NCBI RefSeq assembly: GCF_003478035.1
Contig: NZ_QUEP01000020.1
Span: 23,682-51,829 of the forward strand
Direction of reading: 5' to 3'
DNA length: 28,148 nucleotides
Origin: Clostridium sp. OF03-18AA
Lineage (GTDB): Bacteria; Bacillota; Clostridia; Lachnospirales; Lachnospiraceae
Shown: positions 27,848-28,148 of the stretch, one piece after another
How the letters are laid out: each line of letters opens with the position of its first letter
Numbering within the stretch: the stretch's first letter is position 1
Position numbers and translations under genes: made by a program
Notes under the pieces: model-generated
Told to the model about the DNA's origin: nothing
Seen by the model: the letters and a program-made list of their open reading frames with translations, nothing else
Databases searched by the model: none

Positions 27848-27977
27848 CATTTTTTCAAGGGAGTTATATAAGATATAACAAACTTTTTTAAACGACTTTT
27901 TGATAAAATATAAACTTTTTCAAGTGACTTTTTCGATAAAGTGCAAACTTTTTCAAGCAACTTTTTATAATAGACAC
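27848..27977. repeat. Imperfect 32-33 bp tandem repeats
   Basis: Four imperfect units start at about 27848, 27880, 27912 and 27945. The best two share AAACTTTTTCAAG, then ACTTTTT, then a GATAAA block. They lie just upstream of the ATPase gene. They generate a short spurious frame rich in Lys/Leu on the minus strand. Could be leader-region repeats or slippage debris. Confidence 0.6.
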
Positions 27978-27999
27978 CGCTGGTAAATGATTTTTTCAC

Positions 28000-28052
28000 A
28001 AAAAAAGGACATCCACACTGGATATCCTTATAAAAAAGAGCACGAGGCATCG
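28000..28052 (-). other. Decayed copy of the tRNA-Gly 3' end and its terminator
   Basis: A hairpin (28005-28014 with 28020-28029, followed on the minus strand by seven T) is nearly identical to the tRNA terminator at 28069-28100; both share CCACACTGGATATCCT. On its upstream side GAGCACGAG (28038-28046) matches the tRNA acceptor end and then the similarity fades through the T-arm. It is therefore a degraded partial tRNA duplicate or a remnant of an attachment site. Confidence 0.55.
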
Positions 28053-28068
28053 CAAACTCTTTTTCCAC

Positions 28069-28105
28069 AAAAAAAGAGGATACCCACACTGGATATCCTC
28101 AAAAA
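28069..28105 (-). terminator. Terminator of tRNA-Gly
   Basis: GAGGATA (28076-28082) pairs with TATCCTC (28094-28100), and the minus strand runs into seven T at 28069-28075, right after the tRNA 3' end. Confidence 0.85.
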
Positions 28106-28108
28106 GCG

Positions 28109-28148
28109 AGCACGAGACGGGATTCGAACCCGCGACCCTCGCCTTGGC
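28109..28148 (-). tRNA. tRNA-Gly (GCC), 3' half, cut by the window end
   Basis: On the minus strand the sequence begins with the anticodon GCC and AA, then the anticodon-stem strand GGCGA, variable loop, T-arm GCGGG-TTCGAAT-CCCGT and acceptor strand CTCGTGC with U as discriminator. This order and the U73 discriminator are those of bacterial tRNA-Gly. CCA is not encoded. The 5' half lies outside the window. Confidence 0.9.

Noticed and set aside
27848..27977. CRISPR array
   Set aside because: Units are imperfect, directly adjacent and without unique spacers; no cas gene is near.
27847..28089. 80-codon frame on the minus strand next to the tRNA
   Set aside because: It is made of the imperfect tandem repeats and the two tRNA terminator hairpins; no ribosome binding site and a repetitive Lys/Leu/Ser composition.

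Overview
The window looks like chromosome of a moderately GC-rich Firmicute, most likely a gut Clostridia/Lachnospiraceae species. Evidence is strong AGGAGG-type ribosome binding sites, an LPQTG sortase substrate, a surface protein with choline-binding-like repeats, a LytTR regulator, and a tRNA-Gly without an encoded CCA. The taxon is inferred from gene style, not from a search.

Layout. (1) 1-5030, envelope and housekeeping: a membrane-anchored HtrA protease (3' end outside the window), undecaprenyl-diphosphatase UppP, a small Sir2-fold-like protein coupled to uracil-DNA glycosylase, and a small four-helix DUF2383-like protein on the + strand. (2) 5188-8846: a large LPQTG-anchored beta-helix surface protein whose signal peptide is cut off from the body by a one-base frameshift in a run of seven G. 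(3) 9135-18633: a complete RND-type efflux locus in what appears to be a monoderm. The operon (minus strand) is adaptor, RND pump, then two tandem TolC-like proteins; a divergent OmpR-type response regulator and histidine kinase lie beside it. (4) 18844-23097: a ketopantoate-reductase-family protein, an M20 amidohydrolase (AbgB-like) and a PutP-type sodium/solute symporter. (5) 23289-26206: a second surface protein (MBG-like plus cell-wall-binding repeats) with a nonsense codon and a frameshift in its leader, next to a LytTR-PAS regulator. (6) 26488-28148: an AT-rich AAA/DUF4143 ATPase, imperfect 32-33 bp repeats, and the 3' half of tRNA-Gly(GCC) with a decayed copy of its 3' end and terminator.

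How it may work together. The strongest regulatory signal is a set of TGTGA boxes phased at 11 bp between the efflux operon and its two-component system (16146, 16157, 16179, 16190). Boxes with the same geometry (1765, 1776, 1798) lie upstream of htrA. This fits tandem-site binding by an OmpR-family regulator and suggests one envelope-stress regulon covering efflux and protein quality control. Near the second surface gene, paired 11-bp direct repeats 21 bp apart look like LytTR sites. Both surface-protein genes are broken in or just after the signal peptide, one at a G7 tract (possible phase variation or sequencing error), the other by two lesions (probable pseudogene).
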